From contig JAITIH010000086.1 of the NCBI GenBank assembly GCA_031279525.1, positions 1 to 6,667 on the forward strand: a DNA stretch of 6,667 nt, in the 5' to 3' direction. The notes under the pieces were generated by a model that saw only the letters and a program-made list of their open reading frames with translations, did no database searches and was not told the origin of the DNA. Shown here in pieces: positions 1 through 5,009 of the stretch (position 1 is the stretch's first letter; each line of letters starts with the position of its first letter). The DNA is from Deltaproteobacteria bacterium. GTDB taxonomy: Bacteria > Desulfobacterota > Desulfarculia > Adiutricales > Adiutricaceae. A program made the translations under genes and the position numbers.

Positions 1-72
1 GTTGGAGTTGGCCAGGCGAATGAGTTTGGCTAAAAAAGCGGCGGCGTAGCTCGAGGATCCGGAGCCTGGCAC
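1..72 (-). CDS. 5' end of an unidentified gene translationally coupled to glgA (partial)
   Basis: An open frame of 24 codons starts at a GTG whose first base is the last base of the glgA TAG stop (TAGTG) and runs off the left edge of the window. A strong ribosome binding site, AAAGGAGAG, sits 8 bases upstream inside the end of glgA, which is the main reason to believe the start. The visible peptide begins MPGSGSSSYAAAFLAK and continues LIRLANSN: a small Ser/Gly-rich N-terminus followed by a possible amphipathic helix. No signal peptide or recognisable motif is visible. The one-base overlap implies co-transcription and probable translational coupling with glycogen synthase, so a role in glycogen or carbohydrate metabolism is possible, but this is inference from position only. 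Too little is visible to name a family. Confidence 0.55.
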   Translation of the reverse strand, partial: MPGSGSSSYAAAFLAKLIRLANSN

Positions 73-1538
73 TATCGATTCTCTCCTTTGGCCTGATCCA
101 AGGCGTACTCGTAAATGGAAACGTAGGAAAGGGCCGATTTCTCCCAAGAAAAATCGGCTCCCATGCCTCTGAGCATGATGGAGCGCCATTGGCCCTCGTC
201 CCGGAAAACCTCAATGGCCTTGCTCAAGGCCCCCACTAGCTCTTCGGGCGTGTATTGCTGAAACTTATAGCCAGTGCCCTCGCCCGGGCGCTCCAGCTCG
301 TCTAGGACCGTGTCGTCTAGGCCGCCCGTGGCCCGGACCACCGGCACGGCCCCGTACTTCATGGCGTACATCTGCTCAAGGCCGCAGGGCTCAAAGCGGG
401 AGGGGGCTAAGAAGATGTCGGCCCCCGCCATGATCTGGTGGGTCAGGGCCGGGTCGTAAGCGAGCTTAAGGCCGATTCGGCCGGGGTTTTGGCGGACCGT
501 CTCCCGTAAAAAGGAGATGTACTGGTCTTCCCCAGCCCCCATGAAGACGAGCCTTAGGGGCATGGCCAAAAGGGCCGGCATGGCCCGGGCCACGAGGTCG
601 AAGCCCTTGCGGCTCAATAAGCGGCTGACCATGACCACGATGGGGTCGGGCCCTGGGTCTAGGCCAAAGAGGTCGACGAGGTTGCTCCGGCAGGCCTTTT
701 TGCCGGAAAGGTCCTTGGGCCCGTAGTTGGTCGGGATGAAGCGGTCCCTGGCCGGGTCCCACAGGCCGTAGTCCACCCCGTTTAAAACGCTGCGCAGTTG
801 GCCCTGACGCTCCTTTAAGACTCCCTCCAAACCGTGGCCAAACTCCTGGCCCAAAGTCTCCCGGGCGTACTTGTGGCTGACCGTGGAGATGACGTCGGCC
901 CCCAAGAGCCCGGCTTTGGTCATGTTAAGCTGGCCATGAAACTCAAGGCCCCGGAAGTTGAAGAGGTTCCAGTCTAGGCCCGTCATGGTGAAGTCGTAGT
1001 AGGGGAAGGTGCCTTGGTTGGCCAGGTTGTGGTAGGTGAAGACGACCCCTAAGTCGCGCAGTTTATGGTTATTGGCTTTAGCCAGCTTTAAATACAAAGG
1101 CACGAGACCGGTGGGCCAGTCGTGGCTGTGGACCACGGTGGCCACGTTGGGATCGATGATTTCCTGGAGCAGGGACAAAACGGCCTTAGAAAAGAAGATG
1201 TACCTTTCGGCGTTGTCGTCGTAGTCGCCAAACTCGTTGCCGTAGATGCCCGGTCGGTCGAAGAGCTCGTCGCAGGCCACTAAAACCATCTGGTGGGCGT
1301 CGGGGAGGTTTAGCTCGTAAAATTGGGCCAGGCGGTTCGAGATGGAGAGATCGACGGAGCGGTCCAGCTCCCGGTGGTAGGTAAGGTCGTATTCCTCTGG
1401 GCCGTTGTATTTCGGGACCAGAACCGTGACCTCGTGGCCCAAGGCCTGCAAAGCCCGGGGGAGATGATAAGAGATATCGCCCAGGCCGCCGGCCCGGGAG
1501 CAAGGGACGGCTTCTGGGGTGACAAAAAAGATCCGCAT
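72..1538 (-). CDS. glgA: Glycogen synthase (ADP-glucose type, GT5 family)
   Basis: This cytoplasmic enzyme transfers glucose from ADP-glucose (or a related NDP-glucose) to the non-reducing end of an alpha-1,4-glucan during glycogen synthesis. The 488 residues match the usual bacterial length of about 480, so the gene looks complete. The N-terminal GT-B half has the sugar-nucleotide loop SRAGGLGD (14-21), HSHDWPTG (137-144) and YHNLANQG (169-176). The C-terminal half has SRLLSRKG (305-312, with the Arg and Lys that contact the nucleotide phosphates), the signature EPCGLEQMYAMKYG (383-396, including the conserved Glu383) and VRATGGLDDTV (401-411). One deviation: the lysine of the classic KTGGL loop is arginine here (Arg15). 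The start ATG gives the canonical RIFFVTPEA beginning, but its ribosome binding site (AAAGAG) is weak. The stop overlaps the next gene's GTG by one base. Family assignment is firm; donor preference cannot be read from sequence. Confidence 0.96.
   Translation of the reverse strand: MRIFFVTPEAVPCSRAGGLGDISYHLPRALQALGHEVTVLVPKYNGPEEYDLTYHRELDRSVDLSISNRLAQFYELNLPDAHQMVLVACDELFDRPGIYGNEFGDYDDNAERYIFFSKAVLSLLQEIIDPNVATVVHSHDWPTGLVPLYLKLAKANNHKLRDLGVVFTYHNLANQGTFPYYDFTMTGLDWNLFNFRGLEFHGQLNMTKAGLLGADVISTVSHKYARETLGQEFGHGLEGVLKERQGQLRSVLNGVDYGLWDPARDRFIPTNYGPKDLSGKKACRSNLVDLFGLDPGPDPIVVMVSRLLSRKGFDLVARAMPALLAMPLRLVFMGAGEDQYISFLRETVRQNPGRIGLKLAYDPALTHQIMAGADIFLAPSRFEPCGLEQMYAMKYGAVPVVRATGGLDDTVLDELERPGEGTGYKFQQYTPEELVGALSKAIEVFRDEGQWRSIMLRGMGADFSWEKSALSYVSIYEYALDQAKGENR
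81..89 (-). promoter_or_regulatory. Ribosome binding site for the GTG-started gene at the left edge
   Basis: Minus-strand AAAGGAGAG lies within the last codons of glgA, 8 bases before the overlapping GTG. It is the best Shine-Dalgarno match seen in the window and supports a real start at 72. Confidence 0.55.
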
Positions 1539-1559
1539 ATTGACTCTTTAGGGCGGAAA

Positions 1560-1589
1560 GATACAGTAAAGCGCCTTTCTGGCGGTCAA
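1560..1589 (-). promoter_or_regulatory. Candidate sigma-70 promoter for glgA
   Basis: Minus-strand TTGACC (1589-1584, five of six matches to the -35 consensus) is followed after 18 bases by TGTATC (1565-1560, three of six). TACTGT (1568-1563) is an alternative -10 with a short 15-base spacer. A small hairpin, CGCC-TTTCT-GGCG (1572-1584), lies in the spacer. The position, 20-50 bases upstream of the glgA ATG, is sensible, but the -10 is weak. Confidence 0.3.
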
Positions 1590-1779
1590 CCCCTTAGACG
1601 AAGGCCGTTTTTTGGCCTTAAAGGGGGTCTTAGCCGAGGGGAGGCGTTTTTTTGGCCAAGAAGCCAAGAGCGCGCTACGAGGGCTTATGGCCAATGGGAG
1701 CGCGGTCATGGGCTAAGCCATAAAGGCGCTTAATTTTTCGGCCTCTGGCCTTAAGGGAGGGCTTTTGAAAGGGGCTTTA

Positions 1780-1810
1780 GGCCATAAGCCGCGGTTTATG
1801 GGGCCTTTTT
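1780..1810 (+). terminator. Terminator-like hairpin facing rightward
   Basis: On the plus strand CCATAA (1782-1787) pairs with TTATGG (1796-1801) across an 8-base GC-rich loop. Outer GG/CC pairs (1780-1781 with 1804-1805) can form around a two-base bulge, and TTTTT (1806-1810) follows directly. This is the shape of an intrinsic terminator for plus-strand transcription, although the nearest real genes are on the minus strand. It could block antisense transcription into the DHH gene, or it could be chance. On the minus strand no U-run follows the stem. Confidence 0.3.
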
Positions 1811-1829
1811 GGTCAATAGGTCGGCCGGC

Positions 1830-2765
1830 TCAGCCGGTCGGGCCTTGGTAGCCGTTTTCCTCGTGGATGAAGTCGACGATCGTTTTGACGGTTTCCTCGA
1901 CTTCTTGGCAGTCGATCTGACAGGTGGCCACCGACTCGTGCCCGCCGCCCCCAAAGTGGAGGGCGATGCTGCCGAGGTTGGCCTGGCTGTCGCGGTTAAT
2001 GATGCTGTTGCCCATGGCCAAGGCCACGTTTTTCTCGTCGCGGGACCAGGTCAGGTGAATGCTGACCTTGCATTCCGGGAACATGGTGTAGGGCAAGAAC
2101 CGGTTGCCGGGGTAGATGACTTCTTGAGGCCGGAAGTCGATTATAAGGACCTGACCAATGAGCCGGGAGCAATTTTGGATCATGTTGGCGTAAAGGGGAG
2201 CCTGCTCGAAATAGAAATTGGCCCGCTCCTTGACGTCGGGATCTTCCAAGATCTGCTCGGCCGTTTTGGACCGGCACATTTCAATGAGCACTTCCATCAA
2301 TTTATAGTTGGAGATCCGAAAGTCGTGGAATCGGCCTAGGCCCGTCCTAGGGTCCATGAGGAAGCCGAGGAGAATCCAGCCGGTGGGGTACTCGATTTCC
2401 TTGACCGTCAGGTTGGCGCTGTCGACTTTGTCGACGGCCTGCATCATGGGGTCCCAGTGCTGGGAGTAGCGGGATGGGCCGCCTAGAAAGTCGTAGATGA
2501 CCCGGGCGCAGGAGGGGGCGATGCGGGACATGCCGCGGTAGGAAATGGACCCTAGCCTCTCGCCCTCGCTGGTATGGTGGTCGAACCACATGCCCACCCC
2601 GGTGGCGTAGGGCACGTTCGCCAGAATGTCGTTGGCTCCAATCTGGATCAAGCCGTCCTGGATGTCTTTGGGGTGGACGAATTGATAAGAGTCGATCAGC
2701 CCAGCCTCTTTTAAAAGAGCCCCACAGGCCAGGCCGTCGAAATCTGAACGGGTAACCAAGCGCAT
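1830..2765 (-). CDS. DHH/DHHA1-family phosphoesterase (exopolyphosphatase-like)
   Basis: The 311-residue protein belongs to the DHH phosphoesterase superfamily, manganese-dependent hydrolases acting on polyphosphate, pyrophosphate, oligonucleotides or cyclic dinucleotides. Visible motifs, in order: SDFDG (7-11, Asp8 and Asp10), FDHHTSE (61-67, the DHH triad 62-64), VDKVDSA (111-117, Asp112 and Asp115), and a C-terminal DHHA1-type glycine motif FGGGGHESVA (271-280) expected to bind substrate. All metal-ligand motifs are intact, so an active enzyme is expected. No signal peptide, membrane segment, CBS or nuclease-fusion domain is present; it should be a soluble cytoplasmic protein. The ATG is supported by GAGG six bases upstream. 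The stop codon forms the three-base loop of a perfect CCGGC/GCCGG hairpin. Related proteins are commonly labelled exopolyphosphatase, but the substrate cannot be determined here; nanoRNase or cyclic-dinucleotide hydrolase activity is an alternative. Confidence 0.88.
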   Translation of the reverse strand: MRLVTRSDFDGLACGALLKEAGLIDSYQFVHPKDIQDGLIQIGANDILANVPYATGVGMWFDHHTSEGERLGSISYRGMSRIAPSCARVIYDFLGGPSRYSQHWDPMMQAVDKVDSANLTVKEIEYPTGWILLGFLMDPRTGLGRFHDFRISNYKLMEVLIEMCRSKTAEQILEDPDVKERANFYFEQAPLYANMIQNCSRLIGQVLIIDFRPQEVIYPGNRFLPYTMFPECKVSIHLTWSRDEKNVALAMGNSIINRDSQANLGSIALHFGGGGHESVATCQIDCQEVEETVKTIVDFIHEENGYQGPTG

Positions 2766-2788
2766 TTTTGGCCTCGAAATTATTGCGA

Positions 2789-2830
2789 TATATAATAAAA
2801 GAACAATGGTTTACGGCTACGTAAGTAAAC
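2789..2830 (-). promoter_or_regulatory. Candidate promoter and operator-like dyad upstream of the DHH gene
   Basis: The minus strand carries overlapping -10-like words TATTAT (2797-2792) and TATATA (2794-2789), 24-32 bases before the ATG, with no good -35 at standard spacing. Where the -35 should be lies a nested dyad: GTTTAC (2809-2814) with GTAAAC (2825-2830), enclosing TTACG (2811-2815) with CGTAA (2820-2824). A good -10 without a -35, with a symmetric site in its place, fits a regulated or activator-dependent promoter. This is inference. Confidence 0.4.
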
Positions 2831-2862
2831 GATAAAAAGGCGAGCCCTAAAAGGCGGGCGAG

Positions 2863-2945
2863 GGCGACTTTAGGCTTCCCCCGACCTTGGGGTGGCCGCC
2901 ATTTTTGGCCTTGGCCGCGGCCTTCGTCATGGCCCTAAAGTCGCC
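2863..2945. repeat. Perfect 12-base inverted repeat enclosing GC-rich hairpins
   Basis: GGCGACTTTAGG (2863-2874) and CCTAAAGTCGCC (2934-2945) are exact reverse complements 59 bases apart. The enclosed segment can form CCCC-GACCTT-GGGG and several GGCC/GGCC pairings. Transcribed from either strand, this would fold into a closed multi-stem structure. It could be a leader of the DHH transcript or a stand-alone RNA; no known RNA family is recognised. Confidence 0.4.
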
Positions 2946-3056
2946 GACCCGACCGCGTGGCCATAAAGGCTGCGAGCCTAAACCTAACGTTAAAGGCTCC
3001 TGGCCGCTTAAAGAGTCAGGAATGCTGACTACAAATCAATTTTATAGTTATTAGAG

Positions 3057-3115
3057 AAAAAACGCAAGAGCGCGGCCTCTGGCCTTGGCCAAAGGTCGCC
3101 TTATAGAAGAGCGGT
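3057..3115 (-). ncRNA. Possible short RNA from the leftward promoter
   Basis: About 60 bases after the presumed start, the minus strand forms a short stem GCGC-TCTT-GCGT (3073-3062, one G-U pair) followed by six U (3062-3057). In between, CCTT-TGGCC-AAGG and GGCC-AGA-GGCC can pair. The promoter -10 and the terminator stem are both weak, so this is only a candidate; it may instead be the start of a long leader for the DHH gene. Confidence 0.17.
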
Positions 3116-3121
3116 TTCAAG

Positions 3122-3148
3122 CGTATAATAAGACGCCAATTTTGTCAA
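3122..3148 (-). promoter_or_regulatory. Candidate leftward promoter at the left edge of the AT island
   Basis: Minus-strand TTGACA (3148-3143) is a perfect -35 box. The -10 is imperfect: TATACG (3127-3122) at a short 15-base spacing, or TACGCT at 17. Transcription would start near 3115 and run toward the DHH gene. The upstream AT-rich island could act as an UP element. Confidence 0.3.
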
Positions 3149-3180
3149 GAACTTTAAGGCCCGAATCCAGATCATTATTT

Positions 3181-3400
3181 TTGGGAATAAATTTTTGTGA
3201 TATCTTTTTAATTTTTTTTAAACAACCTAAATTTTAAAATTAGCGAGATAAAAAATAAAATATAATTTTATATATAATAAATATTTAAATTTATATTATA
3301 AATATTATCAGCATAAAAGTTTACATAATTATTTTAATATATTATAGCATTTTTTATAATAAAGAATTTTATATTGCATATTTGAATAAAAATTGACAGT
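3181..3400. other. Extremely AT-rich island
   Basis: By direct count 27 of 220 bases are G or C, about 12%, and 3248-3308 is a run of 61 bases with only A and T. Both flanks return sharply to GC-rich sequence. There is no coding potential, no DnaA-box cluster and no direct repeat array. Likely roles are UP element and curved DNA for the promoters at its edges, a binding region for nucleoid proteins, or a DNA-unwinding element. Confidence 0.75.
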
Positions 3401-3421
3401 TTAAGCCCATAAACCTAGAAT
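3393..3421 (+). promoter_or_regulatory. Near-consensus sigma-70 promoter facing rightward
   Basis: TTGACA (3393-3398) is a perfect -35. After exactly 17 bases follows TAGAAT (3416-3421), five of six matches to the -10 consensus. The sequence immediately upstream is almost pure A/T, as in an UP element. The predicted start is the A at about 3427. This is the best promoter seen in the window, and no protein gene follows on this strand. Confidence 0.6.
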
Positions 3422-3426
3422 TGGCC

Positions 3427-3511
3427 AAGGCCGCCCCCAAAAGGTCGGAGGGGAAAAAAAGCGGCTTTTAGGGGCATAGACTTAGGGCTTTTCGGAACCC
3501 CGCGGTTTTTT
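3427..3511 (+). ncRNA. Candidate novel small RNA downstream of the rightward promoter
   Basis: The predicted transcript opens directly into a hairpin. AAGGCCGC (3427-3434) pairs with GCGGCTTT (3461-3468) as eight base pairs including one G-U. An inner CCCC (3435-3438) pairs with GGGG (3450-3453), leaving a seven-A bulge (3454-3460). A second structure follows: GGGG (3471-3474) with CCCC (3498-3501), or GGG-c-TT with AACCC around TTCGG (3485-3500). A run of six T (3506-3511) then gives a plausible 3' end, about 85 bases in total. The terminator stem is ambiguous, so read-through toward 3600 or into motB as antisense RNA is possible. There is no open frame with a ribosome binding site. No match to 6S, SRP RNA, tmRNA or a known riboswitch is recognised by eye. 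Confidence 0.38.
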
Positions 3512-3600
3512 GGCTAATAGCTATATCCTGTGGCTTTAAGTTAACTTATGGTCCAAATGCGGGGGCCTATTAACTAAGGGACATGTCTAGGGGAGTCGAT

Positions 3601-3636
3601 AAGCCTTTTCAGAGGCTTTCGGGCCTTCTTGGCCCG
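3601..3636. repeat. Two adjacent perfect hairpins downstream of motB
   Basis: AAGCCT-TTTCAG-AGGCTT (3601-3618) is followed after one base by CGGGCC-TTCTT-GGCCCG (3620-3636). Both stems are six perfect base pairs and fold in RNA of either orientation. On the minus strand they lie about 150 bases past the motB stop and could protect or end the motAB mRNA, but no U-tract follows. On the plus strand they would lie in a read-through product of the rightward promoter. Confidence 0.4.
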
Positions 3637-3682
3637 CGAGCGGCGGCGGTCCGGCGGTCCTTTTTAGTCAGGGAAGGGAAAA

Positions 3683-3695
3683 AATCAAATATTTA
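3683..3695 (+). promoter_or_regulatory. IHF-consensus-like site
   Basis: AATCAAATATTTA matches the IHF consensus WATCAANNNNTTR at every defined position. It overlaps a palindrome CAAATA-TT-TATTTG (3686-3699). Matches of this kind occur by chance in AT-rich patches, so confidence is low. Confidence 0.2.
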
Positions 3696-3782
3696 TTTGG
3701 CGAGGAGAGCTAGCGTCCGGGGCTGGCCGGTTTGGCCTTTAGGGGCCGGCCGGCTCGGCCTTTAGGGAGGCGGCCGGAGCCA

Positions 3783-4994
3783 TTAGGGCGGCGGCGGGGG
3801 GCCGGCCGTGGAGGCGTCCGGGGTGGCGGCGTTGCTTAAAGTCCGGTCTAGAAGCTCCCTTTCCAAAGATTCCCTAGAGGCCGGAGGCCGAGGGACGACG
3901 GGGCGCGGGGCTAAAGGAGCGGTCGGCGGGGCCGCGGTCGGCGGCGGGCCGCCGCCTAATGAGGGGGCGGCGGGCCGGGCTTCCTGGTCCCAGATCATGA
4001 TGGCGATCCGCCGGTTGACCGGGTCGGTGGGGTTGGTGAGCGGCAAAGGCTGGGTTGAGGAGAAGCCGGCCACCATGGTCAGGCGGTCGTCGGCCACGCC
4101 TTGCCGGCCCAAAAACCGGCGGGCGGCCGAGGCCCTGGCCGTGGAGAGCTCCCAGTTGGTGAGCTCCTGGCTGACCGTGGCCACGGCGTCGGTGTGCCCT
4201 TCTAAGGCGATCTTGTTGGGGATGGTCAAGAGCCGCTCGGCCACCGTCTTGAGAATGGCGAGGGCCGCCGGGGTTAGGCGCGGTTGACCGGAGACGAACA
4301 TGGGCCGGCCTTCCTTGTCCATGATCTGGATCCTAAGGCCCCCCGGCACGGCCTCCACCGAGAACTGCCCTTCGGACTGGCCTAAGGCGCTTTCCACCGC
4401 CCGCTTTAGGTCCGTGGCCAGGGCGGCTTTGGCCTGGCGGGCCTCGGCGCTGGTCTCGGCCGCGCCCATGCCCGGGCCGACGGTGGGCTGCGGGGTCAGG
4501 CCCTCGCCCGGGGCCACCCCGGTCTTGGTGGAGCCCTCGCCGCCTTCCTGGCCCTCGGGCAGGTCGGTCACGTCCGGGGGCTGGGGCCGGTCGGTGGGCA
4601 GGACGTTAGCCGCCCCCTCTCGCTCGTCGCGGCGGTCGGTTAAGGCCGCCTCCCGGGCGCTGACTTCTTGTTCCCGCCTATCTAACTCCTGGCCCATTTT
4701 TTTTAAATCGAAGCAGCCCCCGGTCAGGATGCCCGGGCTGGGGGTCGAGGAGTCGAAGGCGGAAGGCAGCCCCCCTCTAAAGGTCGAGTCGGCCACGGTG
4801 ACGTTTTGGAAATACTCGGCCAAAGCCTCTTTCCCCTGCTCCGAGGAGATGGCTAAAAGCCACATGACCAAGAAAAAGGCCATCATGGCCGTGACGAAGT
4901 CGGCGTAAGCCACCTTCCAGCTGCCGCCGTGATGGCCGCCGTGGCCTTTTTTAATGACCTTCTTAATGATGGGGCGTTTTTTGTCGACGGACAC
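3783..4994 (-). CDS. motB: Flagellar stator protein MotB
   Basis: MotB pairs with MotA to form the ion-conducting stator and anchors it to peptidoglycan. Residues 1-27 are basic and His/Gly-rich (GHGGHHGGSWK), typical of this MotB type. One membrane helix (about 28-49) follows, with the essential proton-binding aspartate at Asp32 in YADFVTAMMAFF. A short coiled-coil-like segment (98-125) and a Gly/Pro/Glu-rich linker (about 126-180) lead to the periplasmic OmpA-like domain (about 205-335), with EGHTD (265-269), NWELS (280-284) and NRRIAI (327-332). At 403 residues it is longer than the roughly 310 of E. coli MotB, owing to the linker and a Pro/Ala-rich tail of about 65 residues (338-403) ending in six prolines. 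The start is GTG with AGAGGG seven bases upstream; the next in-frame Met lies inside the membrane helix. It begins 15 bases after motA and is surely co-transcribed with it. Confidence 0.95.
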   Translation of the reverse strand: MSVDKKRPIIKKVIKKGHGGHHGGSWKVAYADFVTAMMAFFLVMWLLAISSEQGKEALAEYFQNVTVADSTFRGGLPSAFDSSTPSPGILTGGCFDLKKMGQELDRREQEVSAREAALTDRRDEREGAANVLPTDRPQPPDVTDLPEGQEGGEGSTKTGVAPGEGLTPQPTVGPGMGAAETSAEARQAKAALATDLKRAVESALGQSEGQFSVEAVPGGLRIQIMDKEGRPMFVSGQPRLTPAALAILKTVAERLLTIPNKIALEGHTDAVATVSQELTNWELSTARASAARRFLGRQGVADDRLTMVAGFSSTQPLPLTNPTDPVNRRIAIMIWDQEARPAAPSLGGGPPPTAAPPTAPLAPRPVVPRPPASRESLERELLDRTLSNAATPDASTAGPPPPP

Positions 4995-5000
4995 GTTGGG

Positions 5001-5006
5001 CCCTCT
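5001..5006 (-). promoter_or_regulatory. Ribosome binding site that fixes the motB GTG start
   Basis: Minus-strand AGAGGG lies in the 15-base motA-motB gap, six bases before the GTG at 4994-4992. No ATG is available before residue 37, so this site decides the start. Confidence 0.6.
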
Positions 5007-5009
5007 ACG

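Larger units (their letters stand above)
1539..1829. other. Intergenic region between the DHH gene and glgA
   Basis: These 291 bases hold no convincing gene. They are rich in GGCC, CTTAAGG and CCATAA words that form several short inverted repeats: AAGGCC-GTTTTTT-GGCCTT (1601-1619), an 11-base inverted pair GGCTTATGGCC (1682-1692) and GGCCATAAGCC (1780-1790), and the hairpin plus T-run at 1780-1810. The last 50 bases before glgA carry a candidate promoter. Confidence 0.6.
2766..3782. other. Large gene-free region between motB and the DHH gene
   Basis: These 1,017 bases lack any convincing protein gene on either strand. The composition is three-part: GC-rich, inverted-repeat-rich DNA on the left (2831-3140), an AT-rich island (about 3165-3420), and GC-rich hairpin-rich DNA on the right (3421-3782). 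Outward-facing promoter-like elements sit at both edges of the island. For genes otherwise spaced by 15-300 bases this is unusually long, and it is best explained by regulatory sequence, small RNAs or a decayed locus. Confidence 0.7.

Noticed and set aside
1323..1733. 136-codon plus-strand open frame overlapping the start of glgA
   Set aside because: It is mostly antisense to the glgA N-terminal region, with no ribosome binding site and no recognisable domain. It arises from GC-rich coding DNA on the other strand.
1809..2339. 176-codon plus-strand open frame inside the DHH gene
   Set aside because: It is wholly antisense to a protein with intact DHH motifs; its composition is that of a shadow frame.
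2831..3160. Known structured RNA (SRP RNA, 6S, tmRNA, tRNA) in the GC-rich left part of the gap
   Set aside because: No GGTTCGAATCC-like T-loop, SRP GGAAG core or other hallmark could be found by eye, so it is kept only as an unassigned inverted repeat.
3165..3420. Replication origin (oriC) in the AT island
   Set aside because: No cluster of DnaA boxes; the nearest word, TTATCAGCA, matches only seven of nine bases, and no dnaA, gidA or similar gene adjoins it. Only genome-wide skew could revive the idea.
3583..3765. 60-codon plus-strand open frame between the rightward promoter and motB
   Set aside because: The start has GGGA nearby but the peptide is Arg/Gly-rich and featureless, and the DNA is dominated by hairpins. 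It is weak evidence for a protein, though it lies in the path of the predicted rightward transcript.
4300..4908. 202-codon plus-strand open frame across motB
   Set aside because: It is antisense to motB and serine/proline/arginine-rich with no domain; a shadow of the GC-rich linker.
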